DNA of 64,000 nucleotides from JADLHS01 sp964594985 (GCA_964594985.1 CAZQNQ010000017.1:1-64000); one strand, 5' to 3'; positions 24,693 to 34,228 are shown, numbered from the stretch's first letter. A program made the numbers and translations. Notes: generated by a model not told the origin, from the letters alone.

Positions 24693-27600
24693 TCACTGCG
24701 GCGCGACCAACTCGCCAACAAAGACTCGGTAGTCTTTGATGCGGCCGCCGCCGGCGCTTTGGCGCGGGACGTAGCGGAAGCCGGTGACGGTTTGGGTGCT
24801 ACCGAGATTCAGGATGAAGCGATGCGGATGGTTTGGCTTCGCGTTCTGCCATTCCGAGTGCCAGAGGTTTGCGGTCTGACCATCAATCGCATTTTCCGCC
24901 GTGCCGTCTTCGCCGGTGCGTTCTTCGCTGTCCACGTAGGCGATGGTCCAGCCGTTGTGACTGAGCGGTGCGCCGTCCGCGCCGAGCAAATCCAATTCGG
25001 CGATGGCGGCATAAGGACCGCCATCTTGCGCGTTCAAGGATTCAAGGCAGAAGAACTTTCCGGTCGCGGTCTTCGGAAACTTGATTTCCTGCGTCTCGCT
25101 GCCGGCGGCGAATGTGCCGGTGTAGGTGGGCGCGATGCCGTCGAGTTTCAACGTGACTTCCGGGCGGCGGGCTTTGGCGAAATCGAGTTCGGGACGGAGT
25201 TGATCGAGGATGGGCGTGGCGAGACCTGCTACCCTCGCATCGGAAACGGGCAAAGAATATCGGGTCGCGCCATAACGCTGTTCGACTCTAATTGTAACTG
25301 GCCCCAGCAAGTCCCAGATGATGATGTCATTCTTGCCCGACTTGAGCCAGCAGCCGGGAACGTAGGCCGTCTGCGTCGGGCCGATGTTCCAGAAGCGCGC
25401 GAGGCAATGGCCGTTTACCCACACGACACCTTTGCCCCAGTTGCGGAGGTCGAGGAAGGTGTCACCGGGCGTGGCAATTTCAAACGTCCCGCGCCAAAGG
25501 GCAGGGGCAGCATTGTGCGGCATGCCTTGTTCAGTGAACGGAAGGTTGGCGAGCATCTTTTGGTCGAACGGTAGATTAAAAACCTGCCAGCCTTTTAGGA
25601 CTTCGCCGCCGAGTTTCACCGGTGCGATCAAACCTTTCGGGTCTTTCATTTCCGGGCCGAAATTCACGCGGCCCATCGGCTCGACGAGGATGTCGAGTTG
25701 GGCGGCGTTGGTGCGCGCGGGGAGATTCAACTTTGCTTTGCCGCTGCGGCGATCCATCACACCAATGCGCTTGCCGTCCACGAAGACGAAACCGAAATCC
25801 TTAATCGCAGCGGCTTCGAGCGTGGCAGCCGGACCGGCGGGAATCGTGGTGCGATACAGGATGCAGCCGAACATCTGATCGTATTTCTCCATTGCCTGCG
25901 GTTGTTCGTCGGTGATCGGCTTGGGCAGATTATTGAAGATCGGCGCGACGGCGGACAACGTCACCGGTGGGAAACTGATGACCGGATTTTTCGCCGGTGG
26001 TTCGGGGATGGTTTCGCCGGGCAAAAGATACTTTGCGAATAGATCGCGCGTTTTGAAAAACTTGTCGGTCGTCCAACCGGCTTCGCTGATGGGCGCGTCG
26101 TAATCGTAGCTGGAGGTGTCCGGCTTGAACGGACGATCACAGCCGGGCCAGAACCCGAACGTCGTTCCGCCGTGCGCCATGTAGATGCTGAACGAGGCGT
26201 TGTGCTTCAGCATGTATTCGAGGTCGGCAAGATATTGATCAGTCTTGCCGGTGTGATGCGGCGCGCCCCAGGTGTCGAACCAGCCGGGATAAAATTCGCC
26301 GCACATGAGCGGGCCTTTTCCTTCGGGAAGAATCTGGCGCAGCGCCTTGAACGCACCGGCGGGATCAGAGCCGAAGTTCACGACGGGAAACAGGTCGGCG
26401 CGATAGCCGTTGCGGAGCGCGTCCTTGGGGTTGCACGCGAAGAGCGGCACATCGAAACCGGCATCAATGAACACTTGCCGGAGTTCGCCCATGTAGTCGG
26501 CGTCCTTGCCGAAGAAGCCGTATTCGTTCTCGACTTGCACCATGAGGATGTTGCCGCCGCGTGTGATTTGCAGCGGACCGAGGACGCGGGCGACTTCGGC
26601 GAAATAGCGCTTCGCCGCGCCGATGTAACGCGGGTCGCGGGTGCGGAGCTTGATGTCGTCGTGCTTGAGCAACCACCACGGCGTGCCGCCCATTTCCCAT
26701 TCGGCGCAGGCGTACGGGCCGGGCCGCAGGATGACCCACAAGCCTTCCTCCTGCGCGATGCGGCAGAACTCGGCGGCGTCGGCTTCGTAGGACCAGTTGA
26801 ATTCGCCGGGACGCGGCTCATGGAGATTCCAGAAGAGATAGGCGCAAACGGTATTCAGGCCCATCGCCTTGGCCATTTGCAGGCGATGCCGCCAGTATTC
26901 GGGCGGCACGCGCGGCGCGTGGATTTCGCCGCAGCGGATGAGAAACGGTTTCCCATCGAGGAGGAAGTCATTCGTGCCGATGGCGAAGGTGTGTTTGGCC
27001 TTTGGAGCGCCGAGCGCCGCCTCGGCCTGTTTCTGCGTGGTGGAATTTGAATCGAGCCGAGCCGGTGCTTGGCGCTCCGGGGCGCGACCTTCGAGGCGCA
27101 ACATTTCACTGCCGGCAAGCAGAAACGCGCCGACGCCGTAAACTTCCGTGGCTTGCGGCGAAAACTTCTTCGGGTCGGCACCGATGGGTTGGACGTGCGT
27201 GAGTTTGCCGTTTTCATCCACGCACGAAACCAACGCGTCCCAGGCGCGGCGCGTGGCGGGTTCGAAGCGGGCGCGGTCGAGCAGGCCGTTGTTCACGCCC
27301 CATGCCAGCGCGTAGCAATAGAAGCCCGAGCCGCTGGTTTCCTTGAGCGGATAGCTGACGGCATCGAGCAGGCTGGAGCGCCAGAGGCCGTCGGGTTGTT
27401 GCAGCGTGAGAATTTTTTCCGCCATCTGCTTGAACTGCGTTTCAAACCGGGCGCGTTCGGGATCGTTGGACGCGAGATGTTGCATCATGCGGACGAGACC
27501 GCCCATGACCCAGCCATTGCCGCGACTCCAGAAAATCTTCGCGCCGTTCGCCTCGCGCTTCGGGAAGAACGTGCTGTCGCGGAAATAGAGATGTTCCTCT

Positions 27601-29195
27601 TTATCGTAGAGGTAATCCGACGTGCGCCACCAATTTGTGATCGCGAACTCGCGATACTTGGTTTCGCCGGTGGCGAGGGACAGGCGCAGCCACGCGGGCG
27701 GGGCCATGAACAGGGAATCGCACCACGACCACACGTCGCCTTCGCCCGCGAACTTGAGCGAATTCGTTTTTGGCTGGGCGAGGATCTTGTCGAAGTTCGC
27801 GCGGAGCGGCGCGATCATGTTGGTGTCTTGGGTGTGGAAGAACAGTTCCACATACGTCTGGCCGACGGCTTGGTCATCGGCGTGATAGAGGCGCGGGCCG
27901 GGTTTCCATTGATTCGCTTCGCCCATCTTGATCATGGCGTCACGATATTTCGGGTTGGCGGAAACCTCGGTGAGCGCCATCACGCCAGCGTAGTAAGCGC
28001 CCATTGTCCAATCGGTCGGTTTGTGGCGTGACTTGTTGGCGAGTTGCCAGTCGGCGACGTGTTCCATGACGGAGAGCGTGTCGCGCGCGGGCAGCGACCA
28101 CTTGTCCTGCCATTTCACGCGCGGCTGGCCATTGGTTTCGAAACTCAGCGGCAGCCAGATGTAACGCGAGTCGGGCAGGTTGGTGGAATTCCACCGGTCG
28201 GCCAGGAACAGGAAGGTGTCGGGCAGGCCCTGCACGGGTTGGACGTAGGTGCTTTGCGAGCGATAGGAGGTGTCGGCTTCCGCGCCGAGCCAGGGATTTT
28301 CCAGTTCCGTCCACGGACCGAAAATGGAATCCGCCACGCCCGCGCGGGCGGCGTTCGGTGCCCAGCCCGTGCAGCCGGACGCGATGAGATAGTACTTGCC
28401 GTTCCGCTTGAAGACGGCGGGCGCTTCCATCGAGCGTCCCGGGAAGATGCGGACGTATTTTCCGGTGGGTTTGAGGTAATCGTCGGTCAACAGCGAGACG
28501 TGCATGGTGGCGTTTTCTTCCGAAGCGTAGAAATGATACGCCTTGCCGTCGTCGTCCACGAACAGCGTCATGTCGCGCGCCATCTGGCCGCCAGCGAAGT
28601 CGCGGGCGAGAGGATTATCTTTGCCGGGCTGTTGGTCGGTTTCCGTGGCATTCGTGGGCCAGATACCGGCGTTGGGACGGAAACTGCCGATGTAAGTGAA
28701 CGGGCCGGTCGGGTTGTCGCTGACCGCAACGCCCGCGCGCGCGGCGGCGTAGTTCTCTGAATCAATGTGCAGCCACATCACGAACTTTTTCGTGGCGCGA
28801 TTGTAAATCACCTTGGGGCGTTCGATGACTTTGGTGGCGTGCAGATCGTGAGAACGGTCGTTGCTGACTGATGGCAATGCGAGGCCCTCAAATTTCCAGT
28901 CGTAAAGATTCGTGGACGAATAGCACGAAACGCCCATCGCCACGACGCGCGTGCCGCCCCAGGACTTGTTGGCCTCCGGCGCCCAAGTGCGGCCTTCCTT
29001 GAATTCGCCATACCAGTAATACGTGCCGCTATGAAACAGCAAGCCACCGCCGTGAGCATTGATGGGTTTGCCGGCGGTGTCGGGCCAGATCGCGCCGGGA
29101 ATAAAAGCAGCGTTAGGCGCAGCCGGACTGGGAAACGTAGTTAGCAGCACTGCTGCGGTGCAAAACAAGCGACGGACTTTCATGGTTGTGTTCAT
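24693..29195 (-). CDS. Exported multi-domain glycoside hydrolase: GH43-like + GH105-like + GH35 beta-galactosidase
   Basis: 1500 residues from ATG 29195 (MNTTMKVRRLFCTAAVLL), with a signal peptide. Residues about 30-370 are a five-bladed propeller of GH43 type (AHGGGLLFHSGTYYWYGEF; SMEAPAVFKRNGKYYLIASG). About 370-700 is a GH105 unsaturated rhamnogalacturonyl hydrolase-like barrel (HADDQAVGQTYVELFF; FWSRGNGWVMGG). About 737-1060 is GH35, with acid/base Glu in VQVENEYGFF (about 888) and nucleophile Glu in MCGEFYPGW (about 966). Jelly-roll domains follow, and the last 110 residues resemble an F5/8-type carbohydrate-binding module. Together the three activities would strip galactan- or arabinogalactan-decorated rhamnogalacturonan. 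No frameshift or stop is visible at the joints; the linkers are short and Ala/Pro-rich. Confidence 0.88.
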   Translation of the reverse strand: MNTTMKVRRLFCTAAVLLTTFPSPAAPNAAFIPGAIWPDTAGKPINAHGGGLLFHSGTYYWYGEFKEGRTWAPEANKSWGGTRVVAMGVSCYSSTNLYDWKFEGLALPSVSNDRSHDLHATKVIERPKVIYNRATKKFVMWLHIDSENYAAARAGVAVSDNPTGPFTYIGSFRPNAGIWPTNATETDQQPGKDNPLARDFAGGQMARDMTLFVDDDGKAYHFYASEENATMHVSLLTDDYLKPTGKYVRIFPGRSMEAPAVFKRNGKYYLIASGCTGWAPNAARAGVADSIFGPWTELENPWLGAEADTSYRSQSTYVQPVQGLPDTFLFLADRWNSTNLPDSRYIWLPLSFETNGQPRVKWQDKWSLPARDTLSVMEHVADWQLANKSRHKPTDWTMGAYYAGVMALTEVSANPKYRDAMIKMGEANQWKPGPRLYHADDQAVGQTYVELFFHTQDTNMIAPLRANFDKILAQPKTNSLKFAGEGDVWSWCDSLFMAPPAWLRLSLATGETKYREFAITNWWRTSDYLYDKEEHLYFRDSTFFPKREANGAKIFWSRGNGWVMGGLVRMMQHLASNDPERARFETQFKQMAEKILTLQQPDGLWRSSLLDAVSYPLKETSGSGFYCYALAWGVNNGLLDRARFEPATRRAWDALVSCVDENGKLTHVQPIGADPKKFSPQATEVYGVGAFLLAGSEMLRLEGRAPERQAPARLDSNSTTQKQAEAALGAPKAKHTFAIGTNDFLLDGKPFLIRCGEIHAPRVPPEYWRHRLQMAKAMGLNTVCAYLFWNLHEPRPGEFNWSYEADAAEFCRIAQEEGLWVILRPGPYACAEWEMGGTPWWLLKHDDIKLRTRDPRYIGAAKRYFAEVARVLGPLQITRGGNILMVQVENEYGFFGKDADYMGELRQVFIDAGFDVPLFACNPKDALRNGYRADLFPVVNFGSDPAGAFKALRQILPEGKGPLMCGEFYPGWFDTWGAPHHTGKTDQYLADLEYMLKHNASFSIYMAHGGTTFGFWPGCDRPFKPDTSSYDYDAPISEAGWTTDKFFKTRDLFAKYLLPGETIPEPPAKNPVISFPPVTLSAVAPIFNNLPKPITDEQPQAMEKYDQMFGCILYRTTIPAGPAATLEAAAIKDFGFVFVDGKRIGVMDRRSGKAKLNLPARTNAAQLDILVEPMGRVNFGPEMKDPKGLIAPVKLGGEVLKGWQVFNLPFDQKMLANLPFTEQGMPHNAAPALWRGTFEIATPGDTFLDLRNWGKGVVWVNGHCLARFWNIGPTQTAYVPGCWLKSGKNDIIIWDLLGPVTIRVEQRYGATRYSLPVSDARVAGLATPILDQLRPELDFAKARRPEVTLKLDGIAPTYTGTFAAGSETQEIKFPKTATGKFFCLESLNAQDGGPYAAIAELDLLGADGAPLSHNGWTIAYVDSEERTGEDGTAENAIDGQTANLWHSEWQNAKPNHPHRFILNLGSTQTVTGFRYVPRQSAGGGRIKDYRVFVGELVAPQ

Positions 29196-29540
29196 CAAAA
29201 ATCGGAGTTGCGATATCAACAATATGACGACGGCTGGCGGCTTTGGGCCATGACTCTTTTGGGTGATAATGCTGGGGGGATGATGGCGGGACGGCGGACG
29301 GAGAAACCAGATACTTTTTGAGGGGTATTTGAGGGGGGTGTCCGGGGATTGGCTCGGAGCACCAAAAAATTTTCAAAAAAACTATTGCGTCTGAAAACCG
29401 CTTTGTTAATCTCTGCGTCCCTTTCGCCTGAAAACGAACGGGCCAGTTTATCCGCAAGCCGATAACTGATCCTCACAGCGAGGACAGGAATGATGGTTTG
29501 CCAGCTCTTCGAGTTGTCCAACTGGGAATCACTGATTTTT
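29196..29540. other. Divergent intergenic region between the glycoside hydrolase gene and rplB
   Basis: 345 bp with no open frame of note. It must hold promoters for both directions, including the whole ribosomal operon. rpsJ, rplC, rplD and rplW, which usually precede rplB, are not here. Confidence 0.7.
29385..29412 (+). promoter_or_regulatory. Possible sigma-70-type promoter for the ribosomal operon
   Basis: TTGCGT and TAATCT separated by 16 bp, about 130 bp before the rplB start. Pattern match only. Confidence 0.3.
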
Positions 29541-30395
29541 ATGCCAGTTAAAACATTTAGACCGCTAACGCCGTCCCTGCGCTACGTCTCGTTCGCTGAT
29601 TTCAGCGACATTACGAAGCACAAGCCGGAGAAAAGCCTGGTCGAGATTCGCAAGAAGACCGGCGGCCGTAACATGTATGGTCGCGCCACCGCGCGCGGCA
29701 TTGGTGGCGGTCACAAGCAAAAATTCCGTCTCGTTGATTTCAAGCGCAACAAGCATGGGGTCGAAGCCACTGTGTCAGCGATCGAATACGATCCGATCCG
29801 GACGGCGCGCCTGGCTCTGTTGGAATACAAGGACGGCGAGAAGCGTTATATCATCGCTCCGGTTGGGATCAAGGTCGGCGGTAAAGTCATGAGCGGTCCG
29901 ACGGCTCCTCCCGAAGTTGGTAACGCCTTGCCGCTGAAGGCGATCCCGTTGGCGGCTTCGGTTCATAACATCGAATTGACCCCGGGTCGCGGTGGCCAGA
30001 TGGTCCGCACGGCGGGTGGCGCGGCGACGTTGATGTCTCGGGATGAAGGTTATGCGCAACTCCGTTTGCCCTCCGGTGAAATCCGCAAGGTCAGCGAAGA
30101 ATGCTACGCAACCATCGGTCAGGTTGGTAATACCGAGCATGAGAACGTGATTCTCGGCAAGGCGGGTCGTTCCCGGCATCGCGGCATCCGTCCAATTACC
30201 CGTGGTGTGGCGCGCAACCCGGTGGATCACCCGAACGGTGGTGGTCAGGGCAAGAGCAAGGGTGGTGGCGGTTGGCAGCAGTTGACCTCGCCGTGGGGCT
30301 TGCAGGCCAAGGGGTATCGCACCCGCGATAAGCAGAAGATTTCCAATCGTTTCATTGTTGTCCGGCGCGATGGTCGCCCGATGAAGAACAAGTAA
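29541..30395 (+). CDS. rplB: 50S ribosomal protein L2
   Basis: 284 residues from ATG 29541 (MPVKTFRPLTPSLRYV); the frame extends upstream, but the family begins here. It needs to be in place for peptidyl transfer and subunit joining. The universally conserved C-terminal part NPVDHPNGGGQGKS is present with its key histidine. It is the first gene of the operon, preceded only by UUUUUAUG and no Shine-Dalgarno site. Confidence 0.98.
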   Translation: MPVKTFRPLTPSLRYVSFADFSDITKHKPEKSLVEIRKKTGGRNMYGRATARGIGGGHKQKFRLVDFKRNKHGVEATVSAIEYDPIRTARLALLEYKDGEKRYIIAPVGIKVGGKVMSGPTAPPEVGNALPLKAIPLAASVHNIELTPGRGGQMVRTAGGAATLMSRDEGYAQLRLPSGEIRKVSEECYATIGQVGNTEHENVILGKAGRSRHRGIRPITRGVARNPVDHPNGGGQGKSKGGGGWQQLTSPWGLQAKGYRTRDKQKISNRFIVVRRDGRPMKNK

Positions 30396-30401
30396 AATTT
30401 T

Positions 30402-30683
30402 ATGGGACGTTCGATTAAAAAAGGTCCGTTTGTAGAGCAGCACTTGCTGGACAAGATCCAGAAGGCCAAGGACACCAAGTCCAAGGCGCCGATCAAGACC
30501 TGGTCGCGCCGCTCGATGATCACGCCCGAATTTGTCGGGGTGACCTTCGCGGTTCACAACGGCAAGGTGTTCAATCCGGTGTTCGTGACCGAAAACATGG
30601 TGGGCCACCGGCTCGGGGAATTCTCCCTGACGCGCACGTTCAAGAAGCACGGCGCGCACACAGCGAAAGCGGAGGCCAAGTAG
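30402..30683 (+). CDS. rpsS: 30S ribosomal protein S19
   Basis: 93 residues with the expected RSIKKGPFVEQHLL start, TWSRRSMITPEFVG and the C-terminal GHRLGEFSLTRTFKKHG. It binds 16S rRNA in the head of the small subunit next to S13. 6 bp after rplB. Confidence 0.98.
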   Translation: MGRSIKKGPFVEQHLLDKIQKAKDTKSKAPIKTWSRRSMITPEFVGVTFAVHNGKVFNPVFVTENMVGHRLGEFSLTRTFKKHGAHTAKAEAK

Positions 30684-30686
30684 TCT

Positions 30687-31019
30687 ATGCAAGTCCACGC
30701 GATTTTACGGAACGTGCCGATGTCCGCACAAAAAGTGCGCGAAGTCGTGCGTCAGATCCAGGGTTTGCCGGCGCTCCAGGCGCAGGCGGTGTTGCAGGTC
30801 GTGCCGCGCAAGTCGGCCCGGTTTGTGGCCAAGACGCTCGCTTCGGCGATCGCCAATGCCGAACACAACAACAAGGCCAAGACCGAATCCTTGCTGGTCA
30901 AGGAAGCGGTGGCGGGCACGGCGACTTCCATGAAGCGCTTCACGCCCAAGGCGCGCGGTTCGGCCGGTCCGATCATCAAGCGCCGCAGTCACATCAAGAT
31001 CACTTTGTCGGACGAGTAA
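30687..31019 (+). CDS. rplV: 50S ribosomal protein L22
   Basis: 110 residues. The C-terminal KRFTPKARGSAGPIIKRRSHIKI hook region lines the exit tunnel and is complete. The N-terminal half (MSAQKVREVVRQIQGL) is normal. It starts 3 bp after rpsS. Confidence 0.98.
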   Translation: MQVHAILRNVPMSAQKVREVVRQIQGLPALQAQAVLQVVPRKSARFVAKTLASAIANAEHNNKAKTESLLVKEAVAGTATSMKRFTPKARGSAGPIIKRRSHIKITLSDE

Positions 31020-31023
31020 TAGT

Positions 31024-31698
31024 ATGGGACAAAAAACCAATCCAATCGGCCTGCGGGTCGCGGTCAACAAAGACTGGCGCTCGAAGTGGTATTCCGCGAA
31101 GAAGGAATTCGGCACGCTGCTCGCCGAGGACCGCAAGATTCGTGAGATTTTGAAGAAGAAGCTGGAAACGGCTTCCGTCCCGAAGATTTTGATCGAGCGC
31201 GCCGCCAGCCGCTGCCGGATCACGATTTTGACCGCCCGTCCGGGCGTGGTCATCGGGCGCAAAGGCTCCGAGATTGATAAGATCAAGGAAGACCTGAGCA
31301 AGATGACCGGCAAGGAAATCTACGTGGACATCATGGAAGTGAAGTCCCCGGAGATTGACGCGCAGCTCGTCGCGGAAAACGTCGCGCTCCAGTTGGAACG
31401 TCGTGTCTCGTTCCGTCGCGCGATGAAGAAGGTTTTGCAGACCGCGAAGGATTTCGGTGCGGATGGCATCAAGATTCGTTGCGCTGGTCGGCTCGGCGGT
31501 GCGGAAATCGCCCGGGTTGAGAAGTATCACTGGGGTCGGGTTCCGTTGCACACGTTGCGCGCGAACATTGACTACGGTTTCGCGGAAGCGAACACCGTTT
31601 ATGGCAAGCTCGGCATCAAGTGCTGGATTTGCAAAGGCGAGAACAAGCCGCAGAAGGCGAACAAGCCGGAAGCCGCCGCTCCGGTCGCCGCAAACTGA
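31024..31698 (+). CDS. rpsC: 30S ribosomal protein S3
   Basis: 224 residues: MGQKTNPIGLRV start, a KH domain with VVIGRKGSEIDKIKED, and the C-domain GGAEIARVEKYHWGRVPLHTLRANIDYG. A lysine/alanine-rich tail follows. It helps form the mRNA entry site. 4 bp after rplV. Confidence 0.98.
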   Translation: MGQKTNPIGLRVAVNKDWRSKWYSAKKEFGTLLAEDRKIREILKKKLETASVPKILIERAASRCRITILTARPGVVIGRKGSEIDKIKEDLSKMTGKEIYVDIMEVKSPEIDAQLVAENVALQLERRVSFRRAMKKVLQTAKDFGADGIKIRCAGRLGGAEIARVEKYHWGRVPLHTLRANIDYGFAEANTVYGKLGIKCWICKGENKPQKANKPEAAAPVAAN

Positions 31699-31723
31699 AC
31701 AATTTTAGGAACAGGATTTTCAC

Positions 31724-32146
31724 ATGGCAATGCAACCAGCAAGAGTCAAGTATCGCAAGATGCACCGCGGCAACCGGGCCGGCCTGGCGTATCGCGGGAG
31801 CACGGTGGCGTTTGGCGAGTATGGCCTGATGGCCCTCGAACGTTGCTGGATGGACAGCAAGCAGCTGGAGTCCGCGCGCGTCGCGATTTCCCGCGAAATG
31901 AAACGCCACGGCAAGCTGTGGATCCGGGTGTTCCCGCAAAAGTCCTTCACCAAGAAGCCGCTCGAAACCCGGATGGGCAAGGGTAAAGCGCCGCTTGAAG
32001 GCTGGGTCGCGGTGATCCGTCCGGCGAACATTTTGTTCGAGGTGGACGGCGTGACGGAAGCGGTGGCGCGCAATTGCATGCGCTTGGCGGCTTCCAAGCT
32101 GCCGATCAAAACCAAGTTCATCGCCCGGCACGCGCACGCGGCCTAA
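31724..32146 (+). CDS. rplP: 50S ribosomal protein L16
   Basis: 140 residues: RVKYRKMHRGNRAGLAYRGS, the arginine-rich SARVAISREMKRHGK, then KPLETRMGKGKAPLEGWVAV, all expected. It organises the A-site side of the 50S. An AGGA sits before its ATG, one of few Shine-Dalgarno-like sites in the operon. Confidence 0.98.
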   Translation: MAMQPARVKYRKMHRGNRAGLAYRGSTVAFGEYGLMALERCWMDSKQLESARVAISREMKRHGKLWIRVFPQKSFTKKPLETRMGKGKAPLEGWVAVIRPANILFEVDGVTEAVARNCMRLAASKLPIKTKFIARHAHAA

Positions 32147-32157
32147 AAGACAAGTTT

Positions 32158-32358
32158 ATGAAGTTTTCGGAAATCAAAGACCTGACGCAGAGCGAGTTGG
32201 CGGCCAAGAGCCGGGATCTGCGCAGTGAGATGTTCAACCTGCGTTTGCAGCAGGCGAGCGCGCAATTGGAAAAACCGGCGCGGCTGCGCACCTTGCGCCG
32301 CGGCATCGCGCGGATCGAAACCCGCGCGTCCCAACTCCGCAACACGAAGAAAGCTTAA
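32158..32358 (+). CDS. rpmC: 50S ribosomal protein L29
   Basis: 66 residues from ATG 32158 (MKFSEIKDLTQSEL), two helices as in the family (LRSEMFNLRLQQASAQLEKP…RRGIARIETR). It lies at the tunnel exit and contacts trigger factor and SRP. The longer upstream frame overlaps rplP and was not used. Confidence 0.96.
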   Translation: MKFSEIKDLTQSELAAKSRDLRSEMFNLRLQQASAQLEKPARLRTLRRGIARIETRASQLRNTKKA

Positions 32359-32369
32359 TCTGATCTGGT

Positions 32370-32672
32370 ATGGCTGAAACTGTAACTCAAACGGCGGAGA
32401 AGCGTGGCACGCGCAAAGAGCGCGTCGGCGACGTGATTTCAAACAAGATGGCCAAGACCATCGTGGTGCGGGTGCAACGGCGCTTTCCGCATCCCCAGTT
32501 CAAGAAGGTCGTCACGGCCTACTCGAAATTTTACGCGCATGACGAAAAGGCCGAGGCAAAAGTCGGCGACACGGTGCGCATCGAAGAAACCCGCCCGTTG
32601 TCCAAGCTGAAGCGCTGGCGGCTGGTGGCGGTGGTGGAAAAGAGCAGCGGCGTTGAACGCGTCACCGCCTGA
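32370..32672 (+). CDS. rpsQ: 30S ribosomal protein S17
   Basis: 100 residues with an N-terminal extension (MAETVTQTAEKRGTRKERVG) before the OB-fold core GDVISNKMAKTIVVRV…HPQFKKVV and ETRPLSKLKRWRLV. A primary 16S rRNA binder. Confidence 0.97.
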   Translation: MAETVTQTAEKRGTRKERVGDVISNKMAKTIVVRVQRRFPHPQFKKVVTAYSKFYAHDEKAEAKVGDTVRIEETRPLSKLKRWRLVAVVEKSSGVERVTA

Positions 32673-32683
32673 TTTAATTTTTT

Positions 32684-33049
32684 ATGTTACAAGTCCGTTC
32701 TCATCTTGATGTTGCCGACAACACCGGCGCGAAAGTCGCCTGGAACATCGGCGTGTTGGGCCGCAATCAGATGTATGCCGGCATCGGTGATGTGATCAAG
32801 GTTCACATCAAAGAAGCGGCGCCTGATGGCACGGTGAAAAAAGGCGAAGTTCACAATGCGGTGATCGTTCGCACCCGGCACATCATCCGTCGCGTGGACG
32901 GTTCCTATGTGCGGTTTGACAACAATGCCTGCGTCATCATTGACGCGGAGCAGAACCCGAAAGGCACGCGTATCTTCGGACCCGTTGCTCGCGAACTCCG
33001 CGACAAGAAGTTCATGAAGATCATCTCGCTGGCCCCGGAAGTGATTTGA
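32684..33049 (+). CDS. rplN: 50S ribosomal protein L14
   Basis: 121 residues, typical in length. Signature AVIVRTRHIIRRVDGSYVRFDNNACVII and the GTRIFGPVARELR end. It forms an intersubunit bridge. An unusual start context, UUUUUUAUG, precedes it. Confidence 0.98.
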   Translation: MLQVRSHLDVADNTGAKVAWNIGVLGRNQMYAGIGDVIKVHIKEAAPDGTVKKGEVHNAVIVRTRHIIRRVDGSYVRFDNNACVIIDAEQNPKGTRIFGPVARELRDKKFMKIISLAPEVI

Positions 33050-33053
33050 AGTT

Positions 33054-33329
33054 ATGAAGAGTTTTCACGTGAAGAAGAACGACGAAGTGGTGGTGCTGTC
33101 CGGTTCGGACAAGGGCAAGCGCGGCCGCATCATTTCCATCCTCCCGAAGAAGGAGCGTGTGATTGTGGAAGGCGTCGCGATGATCAAGCGGCATACGCGC
33201 AAGAGCCAGCAACATCCCCAGGGGGCGATCGTCGAGAAGGAAGGTTCCGTGCATGTCTCCAATGTGATGGCGGTGGCGGAATTCGACGCGCGGGCCGCGA
33301 AGCGCGGCACGACCCCGGCCAAAGCCTGA
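33054..33329 (+). CDS. rplX: 50S ribosomal protein L24
   Basis: 91 residues. A KOW motif (KKNDEVVVLSGSDKGKRGRIISI) opens the protein, and HTRKSQQHPQGAIVEKE is conserved. It starts 23S rRNA folding during assembly. The C-terminal zone is shortened compared with E. coli. Confidence 0.97.
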   Translation: MKSFHVKKNDEVVVLSGSDKGKRGRIISILPKKERVIVEGVAMIKRHTRKSQQHPQGAIVEKEGSVHVSNVMAVAEFDARAAKRGTTPAKA

Positions 33330-33375
33330 AAACAAATTGAGATTTACGTTACGGCAAAAACCGTGACCCCAAAAA

Positions 33376-33918
33376 ATGAAAGCCAGACTGCACAGCAAAT
33401 ACGTCACTGAAGTGGTGCCCGCCCTCAAGGCGAAGCACAACTACGCCAACGTCCATCAGATTCCCAAGCTCGAGAAGATCGTCGTGAACATGGGCATCAG
33501 CGCTTCCTTGGAAAAGGGTGCGATTGAAGACGCGGCGAAGGATCTGACCATGATCACCGGACGCAAGGCGGCGATCAGCAAGTCCCGCAAGGCGATCGCG
33601 AATTTCAAGCTCCGCGAGAACCAGCCCATCGGCTGCCGCGTGACGCTGCGCAAGGATGCGATGTATGAGTTTTTTGACCGCTTGGTGGCCGTGACCTTGC
33701 CGCGGATCCGTGACTTCCGGGGTTTGTCGCCGCGCAAGTTTGACGGCCGGGGCAACTACACGTTCGGCATCGCGGATCAGGCGATTTTCCCGGAAATCGA
33801 ACTGGAAAAGGTGAAGCGCCAGCAGGGGATGGACATCACCATCGTGACCAGTGCGACGACCGACGCGCAGGCGTTGGACTTGTTGAAGCAGATGGGCTTC
33901 CCGTTCGCCGAGAAATAA
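33376..33918 (+). CDS. rplE: 50S ribosomal protein L5
   Basis: 180 residues, full length. Motifs: IPKLEKIVVNMGISA, RKAAISKSRKAIANFKLRENQPIG and the end ITIVTSATTDAQALDLLKQMGFPF. It binds 5S rRNA and touches the P-site tRNA. Confidence 0.98.
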   Translation: MKARLHSKYVTEVVPALKAKHNYANVHQIPKLEKIVVNMGISASLEKGAIEDAAKDLTMITGRKAAISKSRKAIANFKLRENQPIGCRVTLRKDAMYEFFDRLVAVTLPRIRDFRGLSPRKFDGRGNYTFGIADQAIFPEIELEKVKRQQGMDITIVTSATTDAQALDLLKQMGFPFAEK

Positions 33919-33933
33919 CAATAAAACGATTTT

Positions 33934-34203
33934 ATGGCCAAGACTTCATGGTTGGAGCGCAACAAGCGCAAAGCAGCAACGGTAAAGAAGTTCGCCGCAA
34001 AGCGCGCGGAACTGAAGGCGAAGCGCGATTACGCCGGTCTGGCGCAATTGCCCCGCGATGCCAGCCCGACGCGCCTGGTGAACCGCTGCTCGATGAGCGG
34101 CCGGCGCCATGGTTATATGCGCAAGTTCGGTTGCTCGCGTTTGACGTTCCGCGAAGCGGCGTTGAACGGTTTGATCCCTGGCGTCGTGAAAGCGAGCTGG
34201 TAA
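33934..34203 (+). CDS. rpsN: 30S ribosomal protein S14 (zinc-free form)
   Basis: 89 residues. This is the longer form without the two CxxC pairs. The RNA-binding part RCSMSGRRHGYMRKFGCSRLTFREAA is complete. It sits in the head of the 30S near S3 and S10. Confidence 0.97.
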   Translation: MAKTSWLERNKRKAATVKKFAAKRAELKAKRDYAGLAQLPRDASPTRLVNRCSMSGRRHGYMRKFGCSRLTFREAALNGLIPGVVKASW

Positions 34204-34228
34204 GCACAATTTGAATTGAGAGTTTGAT

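Noticed and set aside
29101..29120. attC-like core GCGTTAGGC outside the cassette array
   Set aside because: It lies inside the signal-peptide coding part of the glycoside hydrolase gene, with no partner box.
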